Of a stretch of 17,868 nt of DNA, positions 6,977 through 14,604 are shown in pieces. The notes below the pieces were generated by a model. It was not told where the DNA came from. It worked only from the letters and a program-made list of their open reading frames with translations, and did not search any database. The stretch is from contig CALLHY010000059.1 of NCBI GenBank assembly GCA_938009275.1, positions 1 through 17,868 of the forward strand, written 5' to 3'. The DNA comes from an uncultured bacterium. Lineage in GTDB: Bacteria; Cloacimonadota; Cloacimonadia; Cloacimonadales; Cloacimonadaceae. Both the position numbers and the translations under genes were made by a program. How positions within the stretch are numbered: position 1 is the stretch's first letter; the number at the start of each line of letters is the position of its first letter.

Positions 6977-8163
6977 GCTCTTAGTTCTTTTATCCTTTTT
7001 GTTAGTTTGGGTAAAACCTCAAATAAGTCTCCAACAATGCCCAAATCGGCAACCTTGAAGATAGGAGCGTCTGGATCTTTATTTATAGCTATAATGTAAT
7101 CGGCACTGGACATTCCCGCAAGGTGCTGTATGGCACCGCTGATACCAATGGATAAATAGATATTTGGCTTCACTGTTTTGCCCGTTTGACCAACCTGATG
7201 CGAATATGGTATCCACTCTGCATCCACAGCCGCACGCGATGCGCCAACTGCTCCGCCCAAAGCCTCGGCAAGCTCTTCTATCATGGCAAAGTTCTTTGCG
7301 TCTTTTATGCCCCTTCCACCCGATACTATCACATTGGCTTCAGTGATATTAATTAGATTTGTCTTTTCCTTCTCGAAGCTAAGCCACATGGTTTCATCTT
7401 CGTCCAGATCGAAATTTATCTGCTCCTGGATTACAATGCCGCTGCGGCTATCGTCACGAGGGATGGGATTCATTACTTTGTGGCGCACGGTTGCCATCTG
7501 AGGGCGGTGATTGGCAGTAACAATAGTAGCCATTATGTTTCCGCCAAAGGCTGGTCTGGTTTGCAGCAGGTTTCCGGTAGCTTCGTCAATTGCCAGTCCG
7601 GTGCAGTCGGCAGTTAAGCCCGTATGCAGATGAATGGCAACGCGGGGGATGAAGCTGCGTCCGGTTACAGTAGCCCCGGCAAGGATAATGGCAGGCTTAT
7701 ATTTGTTGGCAAGCTCGGTTAAAGCTTTGCTATAGCATTCGTCTCTGAAGTGTTTCAAGGCAGGGTCATCCACCTCGATAACCTGATCGGCACCATAGGC
7801 AATAAGCTCGGAGGCAAGGCCTTCTATGCCCTCACCAAAGATTACCGCGCTAAGCTCGGCACCCAGGGCATCGGCAAGCTCTCTGCCTTTGCCAAGCAGT
7901 TCGAAAGAAACAGGGGCTATCTCAGCATCTTTTTGCTCGGCAAACACCCAAATGCCAGAGTATTGAGACTTATCGATATCAACAACCGAGTTTTTACGAA
8001 GCAGAATGGCTTCGAAGGGACAGGATTGCACACAAGCTCCGCAAAGTGTGCATTTATCTGTATCTATAACAGCTAATTTTTCTTCTATGCGAATCGCATC
8101 ATAGGCACAGGCACGAATGCATGCTCCACAACCGACGCATTTCTCATTTAACACTTCAATCAT
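6973..8163 (-). CDS. etfA: Electron transfer flavoprotein alpha subunit with N-terminal ferredoxin domain
   Basis: 396 residues. Residues 1-57 form a two-cluster ferredoxin module with C9-x2-C12-x2-C15-x3-C19 and C38-x2-C41-x2-C44-x3-C48. The ETF alpha N-terminal domain follows at about 65-260. The FAD-binding C-terminal domain contains GRGIKDAKNF, GASRAAVDA, PYSHQVGQTGKTVKPN, ISGAIQHLAGM and AINKDP. The extra ferredoxin is found in CarE/LctC-type EtfA proteins, which belong to electron-bifurcating or -confurcating complexes of anaerobes. In a lysine fermenter the natural partner is a butyryl/crotonyl-CoA dehydrogenase, but that is inference. A very strong ribosome binding site (AAAGGAGGAG) precedes the ATG. 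It is the first gene of its unit: no etfB lies upstream, where a gene on the opposite strand begins, or downstream. Confidence 0.93.
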   Translation of the reverse strand: MIEVLNEKCVGCGACIRACAYDAIRIEEKLAVIDTDKCTLCGACVQSCPFEAILLRKNSVVDIDKSQYSGIWVFAEQKDAEIAPVSFELLGKGRELADALGAELSAVIFGEGIEGLASELIAYGADQVIEVDDPALKHFRDECYSKALTELANKYKPAIILAGATVTGRSFIPRVAIHLHTGLTADCTGLAIDEATGNLLQTRPAFGGNIMATIVTANHRPQMATVRHKVMNPIPRDDSRSGIVIQEQINFDLDEDETMWLSFEKEKTNLINITEANVIVSGGRGIKDAKNFAMIEELAEALGGAVGASRAAVDAEWIPYSHQVGQTGKTVKPNIYLSIGISGAIQHLAGMSSADYIIAINKDPDAPIFKVADLGIVGDLFEVLPKLTKRIKELRA

Positions 8164-8388
8164 ACAAATCTCCTCCTTTGAACCCTTTTTAGAACCATAA
8201 ATCTTGTCAAGACTTTAATTGGGCTGGTTGCTGGGCTGTTGCCTTTCCTGGATGGCTACAATAAAGGTTGTAAGTATCTCCTGGTCAGCATTGACTCGTG
8301 TGGCTATGCCCCCACTTTCGATTTTCATTGACGTTTGTGGCACGCTAACCAGTGTGGATACATGAACACATTAAATGGAAGCACAATA

Positions 8389-8886
8389 ATGAAAAGAATA
8401 GTATTAATGCTAATCCTTGCGCTTGGATTCATAAGCCTCTTTGCGCAGACAGGTCTGTTTGATTTGGCCTATGCCATGCCTCGAAGCGTGGCTGATTCCC
8501 TCTTGGTGTCCAAAGGATTTGCGGCGAAAGACAGCTCCTCAACCCTGCTGCGCTATTTCCCCAAAGATAACGAATTTGTAGATGCAATAATCGTGTTTGT
8601 AGAGCCAAAGTCCGACAGGTTAATCGGATGGTTTATAAAGTACAGCCCCGAAATGAGCGAGAATAACGACCAGTTTATAATCCGCACTATCAGCGACATG
8701 CATGGCGAGAAGAACCATTATGACGAAGATACCGACCAGTTAATCTGGTTTTTATCCACCACCCGAACCGTGCATGTGGTTTATGCGGATGATGGCGGGT
8801 TAACGGTTCTATACTTTGATGCCTATTTCTCGCATTTGTTCGACCTGAAAAGCACCAAGGACATCAATCCGGAAGCAAAGGAGTAG
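8389..8886 (+). CDS. Small exported protein of unknown function
   Basis: 165 residues with a clear signal peptide (MKRIVLMLILALGFISLFAQ). The remainder is a soluble alpha/beta-looking domain with RYFPKDNEF, AIIVFVEPKSDRLIGWF, DTDQLIWFL and VHVVYADDGG. I do not recognise the family. The frame extends upstream to a TTG at 8335, but the ATG at 8389 is the right start because TGGAAG lies about 8 bases before it and the signal peptide begins there. It is the only complete plus-strand gene here. It diverges from etfA across about 225 bp and converges on the M23 peptidase gene with only 35 bp between the stops and no obvious terminator. A TTGACG at 8328-8333 is a possible -35 box, without a good -10 partner. 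Confidence 0.75.
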   Translation: MKRIVLMLILALGFISLFAQTGLFDLAYAMPRSVADSLLVSKGFAAKDSSSTLLRYFPKDNEFVDAIIVFVEPKSDRLIGWFIKYSPEMSENNDQFIIRTISDMHGEKNHYDEDTDQLIWFLSTTRTVHVVYADDGGLTVLYFDAYFSHLFDLKSTKDINPEAKE

Positions 8887-8921
8887 GCTGCCATCCAAAT
8901 ATAAGGCTTCGCTAAACTACC

Positions 8922-10160
8922 TCATTTGCCTGTAGAGGCAAGCTGGGCTGGATTTTGCAGGCTTTGCATTGCTGCCCGGATACGTTCCTGCTGGGCTTTA
9001 AACTCTGCCATTTGAGCATCATTAAGCTTTTCCGCTCCTACCATCTTCAGGTTTGCAGGATTGATGAACGACTTCCCCTGAATCAAGCCAAAATGCAGGT
9101 GGGCACCGGTTGACCTGCCTGTGGAACCAACGCGTCCAATCACCTGCCCTTTCTTAACCGTCTGGCCGTTTCGAACGCTGATAGATGACAAATGCGCGTA
9201 TTGTGACGTTAATCCGCTTGGATGCTTTATCCGTACTTCATTCCCCCAGCCTCCGCTATATGCTGCCGCAGTAACCGTGCCATTGGCAACTGCATAGATA
9301 GGAGTTCCCATTCTGGCGCGGTAATCTACGCCCTGATGGTTTGCCCAACGACCGTAGAAGGGATCAAGCCGCTTGCCAAACTTGGATACCACATGGATAA
9401 CCGATAGCGGGAAGCCAACTCCACTGCTGCTGTTGCTTTTGCCTTGCAGGTTGTAAAGCCCGTTTAATACGGAGTTTTCTTCCTTATCTTCATAGCGGAA
9501 TAGTTCGTGGGTCCCGGTGCGTTCGCCGCTGTATTGAACGTAATATATCTTTCTGCCGGGCAGGATTTTGCCCTCAAAGATGCGCTCTTCCACAAACACG
9601 GTGAATTTATCACCATTCCGGGCATCACGCTGAAAGCTTATCTCGCCTTCCAGTCCATTATTAATCTGCTGTTTATCTCGGGGGGAAAGCCCCATAGCAA
9701 GCAGGGTTGCATCCAGTGTGCCTTGCAGTTCACCCTCAATAATCCGCATCTTATTGGTAACTGGCAATGCTTCAAGAGTGTATTGCAGTGAATCGCCTGT
9801 AACAGTGAAGTGATGCCTTAGAGTTGGCTCTTGCACAAACATCATCTTGCTGATGCTCTGCTTATCTTCCGAAAGCATTATCTTAAGTGTGTCACCAGGC
9901 TGGATGGTGGTTACGTCTATATAATCACCAAAGCGGAAAGATAGTAGGGCTATTTCCTTTAATGGCAGTCCTTGTTTCTCTAAAACCGAGAAGATGCTGC
10001 CACCTGAGGGAATAGTCTCTACTATCCAGGGTTCAATATCCTGCTTTACCGTGTTTGATACGGTTTGGGGTGACTTCATAGAATGGAATAGGCTATATAG
10101 ACTAAATGTTGCTAATGTGATGATGATTAGGGAGATTAGTAACTGCTTTCCCCAATTCAT
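8922..10160 (-). CDS. Membrane-anchored M23 (LytM-type) peptidoglycan endopeptidase
   Basis: 412 residues. Residues 7-26 are a single membrane segment (signal anchor). Residues about 45-240 form the N-terminal region seen in MepM/Csd3-like enzymes (PSGGSIFSVLEKQGLP, IQPGDTLKIML). The catalytic M23 domain covers about 250-375. Zinc ligands are H275 and D279 (HQGVD) and H356; H323 (AHLSS) and H354 (HLHFG) are the catalytic histidines. All are intact, so it should be active in cutting peptidoglycan cross-links in the periplasm. The last 35 residues are helical and Q/A-rich. Its ATG overlaps the stop of the cation-efflux gene by 4 bp, making it the last gene of the kdd-kamA-kamB-CDF-M23 series. 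Its link to lysine metabolism is not obvious and may be only shared transcription. Confidence 0.9.
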   Translation of the reverse strand: MNWGKQLLISLIIITLATFSLYSLFHSMKSPQTVSNTVKQDIEPWIVETIPSGGSIFSVLEKQGLPLKEIALLSFRFGDYIDVTTIQPGDTLKIMLSEDKQSISKMMFVQEPTLRHHFTVTGDSLQYTLEALPVTNKMRIIEGELQGTLDATLLAMGLSPRDKQQINNGLEGEISFQRDARNGDKFTVFVEERIFEGKILPGRKIYYVQYSGERTGTHELFRYEDKEENSVLNGLYNLQGKSNSSSGVGFPLSVIHVVSKFGKRLDPFYGRWANHQGVDYRARMGTPIYAVANGTVTAAAYSGGWGNEVRIKHPSGLTSQYAHLSSISVRNGQTVKKGQVIGRVGSTGRSTGAHLHFGLIQGKSFINPANLKMVGAEKLNDAQMAEFKAQQERIRAAMQSLQNPAQLASTGK

Positions 10161-11092
10161 AGGCTTTCTCCTTGATCATTGATGTCTGTGGGTTGGGCTT
10201 GGACTTGGTTGCTGACAGGGTGGTAATGAATGTGAACCTGGCGCAATCCACTGCTGTATTTGTCCAAAAGCACCTGCTCTACAGCATGGGATATGTAATG
10301 TCCATCGCTAACGCTGATATGCCCATCTACAGCAATTGTCATGTTTATGGTGTAATAGGGGCCAAACCTATGCACACCCAGTTCTTCGATGCGTCTAACG
10401 CCGGGAACTGTCATGGCTTCGTCACGAATCTCGCGGCTGAACTCAGTGTCAGGAAAGCTATCCATAAGCTCGCTTGATGAGTCCATTATAATCTCGATGC
10501 CTGTTTTAATTATGTATATGGCTACAATCGCTCCGGCGGCAGGGTCCATCCAATAATATCCCATCCTGCCCAATATTACACCCGCTATAACGGCAATGGA
10601 TGCCATAATGTCGTTCAAGTGATCATTTGCCAATGCCTTCAGGGTTGGATTGTGAGTAACTTTAACCGATCTTTGGGTGAAGAAATAGAGATAGATTTTT
10701 ATGCTGAAGGTGAATATGGCGATAATCAATGCCCAGATTGATGCTGACTGCCCGGTTTGGGTATGCGTGATTAGTTCGTAAACCTTGTTGATAGACTCCC
10801 AAAAGATGGCAATACCAGTGGTGAGAATGAAAGCACCAACTACAATGGCGGATATTGATTCCAACTGCCTGTGACCATAGGGATGCTCAGCATCGGCAGG
10901 CTTGCGGGCATGATGCATAAAGATTTTTACCGCTATGTAATACACCACGTCTGAAGATGAATTTATGCCATCGGCAAGCAACGCGGGGCTGTGGCCAGTT
11001 ATGCCAATGGAGGTTTTTAGCATGGACAACACGATGTTCGATATAAGCCCCATATTTACAGTTAAAGCAGTTAATTTATCCCGATTATCCAT
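10157..11092 (-). CDS. Cation diffusion facilitator transporter, Mn-type metal signature
   Basis: 311 residues with the CDF layout: six membrane segments in residues about 10-200 and a cytoplasmic metal-binding C-terminal domain at about 205-300 (VPGVRRIEELGVHRFGP, VHIHYHPV). The transport-site residues are N44-x3-D48 in TM2 (ADGINSSSD) and D157-x3-D161 in TM5 (NDHLND). Zinc transporters usually have H or D at these places with H-x3-D in TM5. The N-D/D-D set matches what is described for manganese exporters such as streptococcal MntE, so Mn(II) (possibly Fe(II)) efflux is the likely role; this is inference. The family exchanges metal for protons as a dimer. GGAGG precedes the start, the gap to the upstream kamB stop is 4 bp, and it overlaps the peptidase gene by 4 bp. 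Confidence 0.9.
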   Translation of the reverse strand: MDNRDKLTALTVNMGLISNIVLSMLKTSIGITGHSPALLADGINSSSDVVYYIAVKIFMHHARKPADAEHPYGHRQLESISAIVVGAFILTTGIAIFWESINKVYELITHTQTGQSASIWALIIAIFTFSIKIYLYFFTQRSVKVTHNPTLKALANDHLNDIMASIAVIAGVILGRMGYYWMDPAAGAIVAIYIIKTGIEIIMDSSSELMDSFPDTEFSREIRDEAMTVPGVRRIEELGVHRFGPYYTINMTIAVDGHISVSDGHYISHAVEQVLLDKYSSGLRQVHIHYHPVSNQVQAQPTDINDQGESL

Positions 11093-11096
11093 ATTC

Positions 11097-12104
11097 TCAT
11101 ACCTCCATGAGATCTATCAGTTCCAGCTTGGGGAAATCCTTGCGAAGTGAATTGCGTAAGAGGTCTGCGTCTATTGATGCTGCACCAACTGCGTTAGCAT
11201 TTATGGCGATTGCTTTTATCTTTAGAGGAATCAGGCACTGGGGATTGCGGTTGGAAATAAAGCTGGATAGCTCACCATCGCTTAGCTTTATACACTCGGG
11301 ATTACGCACCACTACTTGTAGATTAGATATTGCATTCGCCAGGCGAGCATTTACTGCTGAAGTATATGCTCCGGGGATGTAAAGCGCACTTGGTTTTGCT
11401 GCTTTTCCAATTAGCTCAATGATGCTCTTCTCGTTGCCAATCAAGCTTTTGAAACCAGTATTAATCCACCGTTTATCCAGTTTCAGCCTGATGCTTTCGC
11501 CATCTAATAAGCGTTTGGCAACATCGGTTCCAAGCTCTTCCGCAATGGGTATCGCAGCAAGGCTTAACAGCCGCTTTAATTCAGTATTAATAGACTTTAT
11601 ATCTCCAAATCCAGCCCCAATAACCAGGATGATGGCATCCAGACTATCACTCAATACTATGGACTTCCTGTCCAATGAGCCATCAATGATAACCTTTTCT
11701 GCGCCCAATGACAGTAGAAGCGCAGCACAGGCAGTTAAATCTTTTACGCTTTGCGGGCCACAAATCTCGGTATGGATGTCTTGTTCTGCTTTTGCTATCC
11801 AAATCGGTTTCCCCCCGCTGAGCCACATGGTCTTCTTTAGTATGCTTACGTTCGAGCCGTGGTCATTTATACAGCTGGAATATGAACAAAACAGACTACC
11901 ACGTCCAAGGCTCACCCTTGGCTTTGGAGTTTTAAATAGCACATCCTCTGGTTCACCATCCCTTCCTGTGCTCATAACTCCCCATTTGATGTAGTTATGC
12001 TGTTGCATCAATGCGTTTAGGAGGGTGGTTTTTCCCGCGTTTTTACAAACACCGACGATTGCCACTTGCTTGTGACAATCGTCGGCTATCCAAGGAATAT
12101 ACAT
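11097..12104 (-). CDS. kamB: Probable lysine 5,6-aminomutase reactivase subunit KamB (P-loop protein)
   Basis: 335 residues with a P-loop at the N-terminus (G18VCKNAGKT26) followed by MSTGRDGEPEDVLFKTPKPR, where a RDGE segment and a KPR turn shortly after the P-loop fit the KamB/OrfY proteins of lysine-fermentation clusters. KamB works with the MutS-like ATPase KamC to exchange inactivated B12 on lysine 5,6-aminomutase. A possible second-strand motif is KVIIDGSLDRKS. Two cysteine clusters (FCSYSSC; GVC in the P-loop) are present. The gene follows kamA by 9 bp, which strongly supports the lysine link; kamC is not in the window. The start has only a weak AAGG ribosome binding site. The alternative is an unrelated P-loop NTPase that merely shares the operon. 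Confidence 0.65.
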   Translation of the reverse strand: MYIPWIADDCHKQVAIVGVCKNAGKTTLLNALMQQHNYIKWGVMSTGRDGEPEDVLFKTPKPRVSLGRGSLFCSYSSCINDHGSNVSILKKTMWLSGGKPIWIAKAEQDIHTEICGPQSVKDLTACAALLLSLGAEKVIIDGSLDRKSIVLSDSLDAIILVIGAGFGDIKSINTELKRLLSLAAIPIAEELGTDVAKRLLDGESIRLKLDKRWINTGFKSLIGNEKSIIELIGKAAKPSALYIPGAYTSAVNARLANAISNLQVVVRNPECIKLSDGELSSFISNRNPQCLIPLKIKAIAINANAVGAASIDADLLRNSLRKDFPKLELIDLMEV

Positions 12105-12113
12105 TAAAAGGCC

Positions 12114-13361
12114 TTAGTGTTTGCGACGCAAATTGCGCTTTGTCTCCGCCGGACCTATTGATACTATCTTCCCGCGTAGCAGTGCCATAATCCCTTCTTG
12201 AGATTGGCGTTCTGCTGGGCACTGGGCACGATATTTACTTTCGTCCAAAGGCTCGAAACCTGGTTCTGTATATGACGTTATAAAGCCTTCGTAGTTACGC
12301 AAAATAATCCTGCCCGGCATCTGGGAGATAATGTAGTTTGGCATCACAGGAATCTTACCTCCACCACCGGGAGCATCTACAACGAAAGTGGGAATGCACA
12401 AGCCGGAGGTATGTCCACGCAGGGATTCAATAATCTCGATGCCCTTGGACACCGGAGTGCGGAAATGGGCAATGCCTTCTGATAGGTCGCACTGATAAAT
12501 GTAATAGGGGCGAACCCTGTTGCGAACAAGCTTGTGTACCAATGATTTCATAACGTCCACATTGTCGTTAACACCTTTCAGTAACACGGATTGATTACCC
12601 AATGGGATACCAGCTCCGGATAGCTTTTCCAAGGCATTAACAGCATCGGTAGCCAACTCGTTAGGGTGGTTGTAATGGGTGTTCAGCCACACAAACTTAT
12701 ACTTCCGTAACACATTAAGCAGTCCCTCAGTAATACGTTGGGGCAGCACCACAGGTAAACGTGAGCCAATGCGAACAATGTCGATATGATCAATCTTGCT
12801 TAATTTGGCTAGAACTTCATCTAATCGCTCATCACTCAAGGTAAGGGGGTCACCTCCGCTAAGGATAACGTCTCTAACCTCAGTGTGCTCGGCAATGTAC
12901 TGAATAGCTTTATCCACATTCTCACGAGGCATTGGAGCATCGTGCTCACCAGCTTTTCGACGGCGGGTGCAGTGACGGCAATACATCGCACATTGATCGG
13001 TTAAGAGCAAAAGCACTCTATCTGGATAGCGGTGTGTCATTCCGGGAACAGGTGCATCCGCATCTTCATGCAAAGGATCAGCCATGTCAGATAGTGATAC
13101 ATAGCTTTCTGCCATGCGGGGTATTGCTTGCAGTCTAACCGGATCAAATGGGTTACTGTGATCTATTAGCGAAAGATAATGCGGAGTTATCGCCATGCGA
13201 AAAGAACAAGCTTCGCCCTTAGCCAAAGCCTCTTCTTCTGGTTGAAGCTCAATATACTTCGCCAGTTCCTCAAAGCTTGTTATCCTGTTCTGCAATTGCC
13301 AATGCCAATCGTTCCATTGTTCTTCAGTGGCAATGCTACGGATATCAATAATCTTACTCAT
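12114..13361 (-). CDS. kamA: Lysine 2,3-aminomutase
   Basis: A 415-residue cytoplasmic radical-SAM, PLP-dependent enzyme that turns L-lysine into L-beta-lysine, the first step of lysine fermentation. The cluster ligands are C124-x3-C128-x2-C131 (CAMYCRHC). The PLP lysine is K336 in APGGGGKIPV. The two aspartates that hold the substrate amino group in the Clostridium subterminale enzyme (D293, D330) correspond to D292 (QCDLSEG) and D329 (VVDAPGG), so lysine specificity is well supported over glutamate or arginine mutases. Length and the whole register fit the catabolic clostridial type rather than the short EpmB type. GAGG lies 5 bases before the ATG. It follows kdd by 11 bp and precedes kamB by 9 bp. 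The last about 40 residues are basic and less conserved. Confidence 0.95.
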   Translation of the reverse strand: MSKIIDIRSIATEEQWNDWHWQLQNRITSFEELAKYIELQPEEEALAKGEACSFRMAITPHYLSLIDHSNPFDPVRLQAIPRMAESYVSLSDMADPLHEDADAPVPGMTHRYPDRVLLLLTDQCAMYCRHCTRRRKAGEHDAPMPRENVDKAIQYIAEHTEVRDVILSGGDPLTLSDERLDEVLAKLSKIDHIDIVRIGSRLPVVLPQRITEGLLNVLRKYKFVWLNTHYNHPNELATDAVNALEKLSGAGIPLGNQSVLLKGVNDNVDVMKSLVHKLVRNRVRPYYIYQCDLSEGIAHFRTPVSKGIEIIESLRGHTSGLCIPTFVVDAPGGGGKIPVMPNYIISQMPGRIILRNYEGFITSYTEPGFEPLDESKYRAQCPAERQSQEGIMALLRGKIVSIGPAETKRNLRRKH

Positions 13362-13372
13362 GTTGGCCTCGA

Positions 13373-14431
13373 CTAGTCTGTATAACGTTCTTTAAACAGC
13401 TTCATCAATACGGGATTGCGTCGTAAGAGGTCTATCGAGATTTCTGCATGATGGTGGGCATATCCATTGCCCAGGATCATATCTACATCTGCGCCGATGC
13501 CTTCGGCACCCAAAGCTGCCTTTGTGAAGGAAGTGGCCATAGAGAAGAAATATACCAATCCTCTATCTTTACACGCCATTATGGTTGGCAGCTCGGTATC
13601 TTCAATGTTCACAACGTTTATCACCACGTCCGCCATCTTGCCATTGGTAAGACGGGAAACCTCTTTCTCTATCGTAATAGCATCGGTGGCATTGGCGATG
13701 ATAACTTCGTGGCAACCGGTTTCCAGACATGTATTAATGTAGTTTTCGTTTCTAACTATGCCAATCACTTTCCCAGACACGCCGGCTCTTTCGCGGGCTA
13801 CGGCGTTGCAAAGCACTCCGCTTTTGCCGTTGGCACCAATGATAACCACTGTGTCGCCCGGTTTTACAAGGCGTTCTGCCTGCGCGGGAGCACCGGCAAC
13901 ATCCAGCACGGATAGAGCAAGATTCTCATCCATATCATCCGGAAGCTTGGCATAAATGCCGCTGCTGAAAAGAATTGCCTGACCTTCAATCTCTACCTGG
14001 TCTTTATCTAATAGCACTCTTTTTACTTGTTTGATCTTGAGGGGAGTTAGGGAAAGTGACACCAAACTGGCAATCTTGTCTCCTACCTTAATCGCTTCTT
14101 TTTGCTCGAACTTATCACCAATGGCTGCCACCCTGCCGATAAGCATTCCACCAGAGCCGGTATCTTCATTCTTGTGCTTACCAGTGCGGGTAGTAAGGTC
14201 TATTGCATGCTCTGCAAAAGCCTTTTCCATATCGGTGTGACCTTGCGCCATCAGCTTGTTTTTAATCTGATGAAAAGATGCAGAATCCACGTTCAAGCGG
14301 ATAACGTCTAATAACAGCTCGTTATCCCAAATCTCAGACATGTCGTTGTTCAATACTCTTGCAGGTTGTGGCAATACGCCCTTGGGTTCCAATACCCTGT
14401 GTGTTCCGTAACGGCAACCGCCAGTTTTCAT
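13373..14431 (-). CDS. kdd: L-erythro-3,5-diaminohexanoate dehydrogenase
   Basis: 352 residues. Kdd oxidatively deaminates 3,5-diaminohexanoate to 5-amino-3-oxohexanoate with NAD(P), the third step of lysine fermentation. Residues about 1-30 (GCRYGTHRVLEPKGVLPQ) are the conserved family start. A zinc-less alcohol-dehydrogenase-like fold follows, with the nucleotide-binding turn VVIIGANGKSG (195-205) and the C-terminal segments YFFSMATSFTKAALGAEG and MILGNGYAHHHAEI. Length is normal. A strong GGGAGG lies 6 bases before the ATG. It is the first gene of the lysine series, with kamA 11 bp downstream. The enzymes acting just before it (KamDE) and after it (Kce) are not encoded here. Confidence 0.93.
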   Translation of the reverse strand: MKTGGCRYGTHRVLEPKGVLPQPARVLNNDMSEIWDNELLLDVIRLNVDSASFHQIKNKLMAQGHTDMEKAFAEHAIDLTTRTGKHKNEDTGSGGMLIGRVAAIGDKFEQKEAIKVGDKIASLVSLSLTPLKIKQVKRVLLDKDQVEIEGQAILFSSGIYAKLPDDMDENLALSVLDVAGAPAQAERLVKPGDTVVIIGANGKSGVLCNAVARERAGVSGKVIGIVRNENYINTCLETGCHEVIIANATDAITIEKEVSRLTNGKMADVVINVVNIEDTELPTIMACKDRGLVYFFSMATSFTKAALGAEGIGADVDMILGNGYAHHHAEISIDLLRRNPVLMKLFKERYTD

Positions 14432-14454
14432 GTTGATCCTCCCATTGGGTGTCT

Positions 14455-14460
14455 ATTATA
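14455..14460 (-). promoter_or_regulatory. Possible -10 box of the kdd operon
   Basis: A perfect TATAAT on the minus strand 23 bp before the kdd ATG, with the ribosome binding site between them, would give a leader of under 20 nt. The hexamer 17 bp further upstream (TAAGCT) is a poor -35, so this would need an activator or a different spacing. A TTGACA at 14514-14519 is too far from it (53 bp) to pair. Confidence 0.3.
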
Positions 14461-14604
14461 TTCTTGTATTTAGATTTAGCTTAGATTATCCATCATTTTG
14501 AACTTCCCTCCTGTGTCAATGCTTTTTATGGTGACATCTCCAGCCTTATAACTTCATCAAGACACGACCCCATATATCTTGTCTGCTTCTAAGCAAGCCA
14601 GTTT

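Noticed and set aside
8335..8388. Upstream TTG start for the plus-strand exported protein
   Set aside because: It would put 18 residues in front of a clear signal peptide; the ATG at 8389 has the better ribosome binding site.
11419..11994. Plus-strand open frame of 191 codons opposite kamB
   Set aside because: It is entirely antisense to a gene with a clear P-loop and operon position; it is a frame shadow.
13448..13915. Plus-strand open frame of 155 codons opposite kdd
   Set aside because: It is antisense to well-conserved kdd sequence and has no start signal or recognisable domain.
14514..14519. Minus-strand TTGACA as the -35 box for kdd
   Set aside because: The nearest -10-like hexamer (GATAAT) is 23 bp away, too far for a standard promoter, and the better TATAAT is farther still.
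14582..14598. Hairpin TGCTT/AAGCA after the MlaF-like gene as a terminator
   Set aside because: The stem is only five pairs with a two-base loop and no T run follows, so I do not call a terminator.
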